Position numbers and translations under genes: made by a program. 5,108 nucleotides of DNA from Betaproteobacteria bacterium (GTDB lineage Bacteria; Pseudomonadota; Gammaproteobacteria; Burkholderiales; Thiobacillaceae): NCBI GenBank assembly GCA_020049245.1, contig JAIFLB010000167.1, forward strand, positions 1 to 5,108. The letters run 5' to 3'. This document shows, piece after piece, positions 4,900 to 5,108 of this stretch (within the stretch, counting starts at the first letter, position 1; every line of letters begins with the position of its first letter). The notes below the pieces were generated by a model. The model had not been told where the DNA came from. It searched no databases and worked only from the letters and a program-made list of their open reading frames with translations.

Positions 4900-5108
4900 T
4901 CAATTCACTTTTCCACCCGAGCCCTGCTTACAACGACTCCCACCCCGGGCTGCGTTCAAAATACCCCTCCAGATCGCCACTTCCTCGTCTTCCAGACCGG
5001 CCTTGGCGAAGAAACGTCGCAGCCGTGGCATCAGGCGTTTCGGGTTGGCCGGGTCGAGAAAATCAATCTCGACCAGCACTTTCTCCATCTCGGTCAACAG
5101 GCTTTCCT
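4900..5108 (-). CDS. trmJ: tRNA (cytidine/uridine-32-2'-O)-methyltransferase TrmJ, C-terminal end only
   Basis: TrmJ is a SPOUT-class methyltransferase that modifies the ribose of nucleotide 32 in the tRNA anticodon loop. Only the last 68 codons are in the window; the gene enters from beyond 5108 in the frame ESLLTEMEKVLVEIDFLDP. The C-terminal helical region is recognisable by DFLDPANPKRLMPRLRRFF and EDEEVAIWRGIL, comparable to E. coli TrmJ FIRENHPGQVMNKLRRLF and ELNILRGIL. The conserved RLRR pair is intact, unlike the inner repeat copy, so this is probably the functional end. After NAAR the protein continues GGSRCKQGSGGKVN, which differs from the NAARKPRTL end implied by the inner copy. This tail may therefore derive from inserted DNA. 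Position upstream of cysE is the usual neighbourhood, here stretched by about 2.3 kb of inserted DNA. Confidence 0.8.
   Translation of the reverse strand, partial: ESLLTEMEKVLVEIDFLDPANPKRLMPRLRRFFAKAGLEDEEVAIWRGILNAARGGSRCKQGSGGKVN
4945..5108 (-). repeat. Direct repeat, outer copy of trmJ 3' end
   Basis: Partner of 4365-4527, offset 580-581 bases in the same orientation. It is joined to the trmJ body that leaves the window and has the more conserved coding sequence. The two copies bracket the DUF433 gene and could recombine with each other to delete it. Confidence 0.9.

Overview
The window reads as a betaproteobacterial chromosome segment (inference). The marker is the minus-strand order trmJ - cysE - iscR - iscS, which I know from many Betaproteobacteria, together with a short-form CysE and canonical IscR and IscS. 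Here foreign-looking DNA has been inserted between trmJ and cysE.

Left part (1-2563, all minus strand, GC-rich). An incomplete iscS (cysteine desulfurase, its last ~19 codons lie beyond base 1) overlaps by one base the stop of iscR (Fe-S sensing repressor). Upstream of iscR is cysE (serine acetyltransferase, cysteine supply). The iscR and cysE promoters each carry the same element, TTGAC-N8-TCGGG, laid over a -35 box with 17-base spacing to the -10. This looks like one IscR-type operator at each promoter, so cysteine synthesis and sulfur mobilisation for Fe-S clusters would share one sensor. The cysE stop codon lies inside the iscR -35 box.

Middle part (2640-4291, visibly less GC-rich: 28/60 in 3241-3300 against 39/60 in 601-660). 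An XRE-family repressor gene diverges from a translationally coupled pair of outer-membrane lipoprotein genes. The second lipoprotein is FlgO-like; the first is unrecognised. The 147-base intergenic region holds two related 17-bp operator-like palindromes with centres 33 bp apart. One overlaps the -10 of a good sigma70 promoter for the lipoprotein pair. This is the best candidate for a compact, little-described system: a repressor plus two lipoproteins.

Right part (4328-5108, minus strand). The 3' end of trmJ (tRNA Cm32/Um32 methyltransferase) occurs twice as a ~164-bp direct repeat, about 96% identical. The outer copy runs off the window and keeps the conserved residues. The inner copy is fused in frame to the first ~8 codons of what looks like a DUF5615/VapC45-type toxin gene, sits behind a DUF433 antitoxin gene, and carries a 1-base deletion and a substitution at a conserved arginine. 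The toxin has therefore been replaced by a trmJ fragment, leaving an orphan antitoxin. A possible 38-codon ORF lies between the outer trmJ end and the DUF433 gene.

No rRNA, tRNA, CRISPR array, transposase, integrase or convincing intrinsic terminator was seen. No gene-free stretch exceeds 300 bases; the longest are 2964-3110 and 2501-2639, and both hold promoters.
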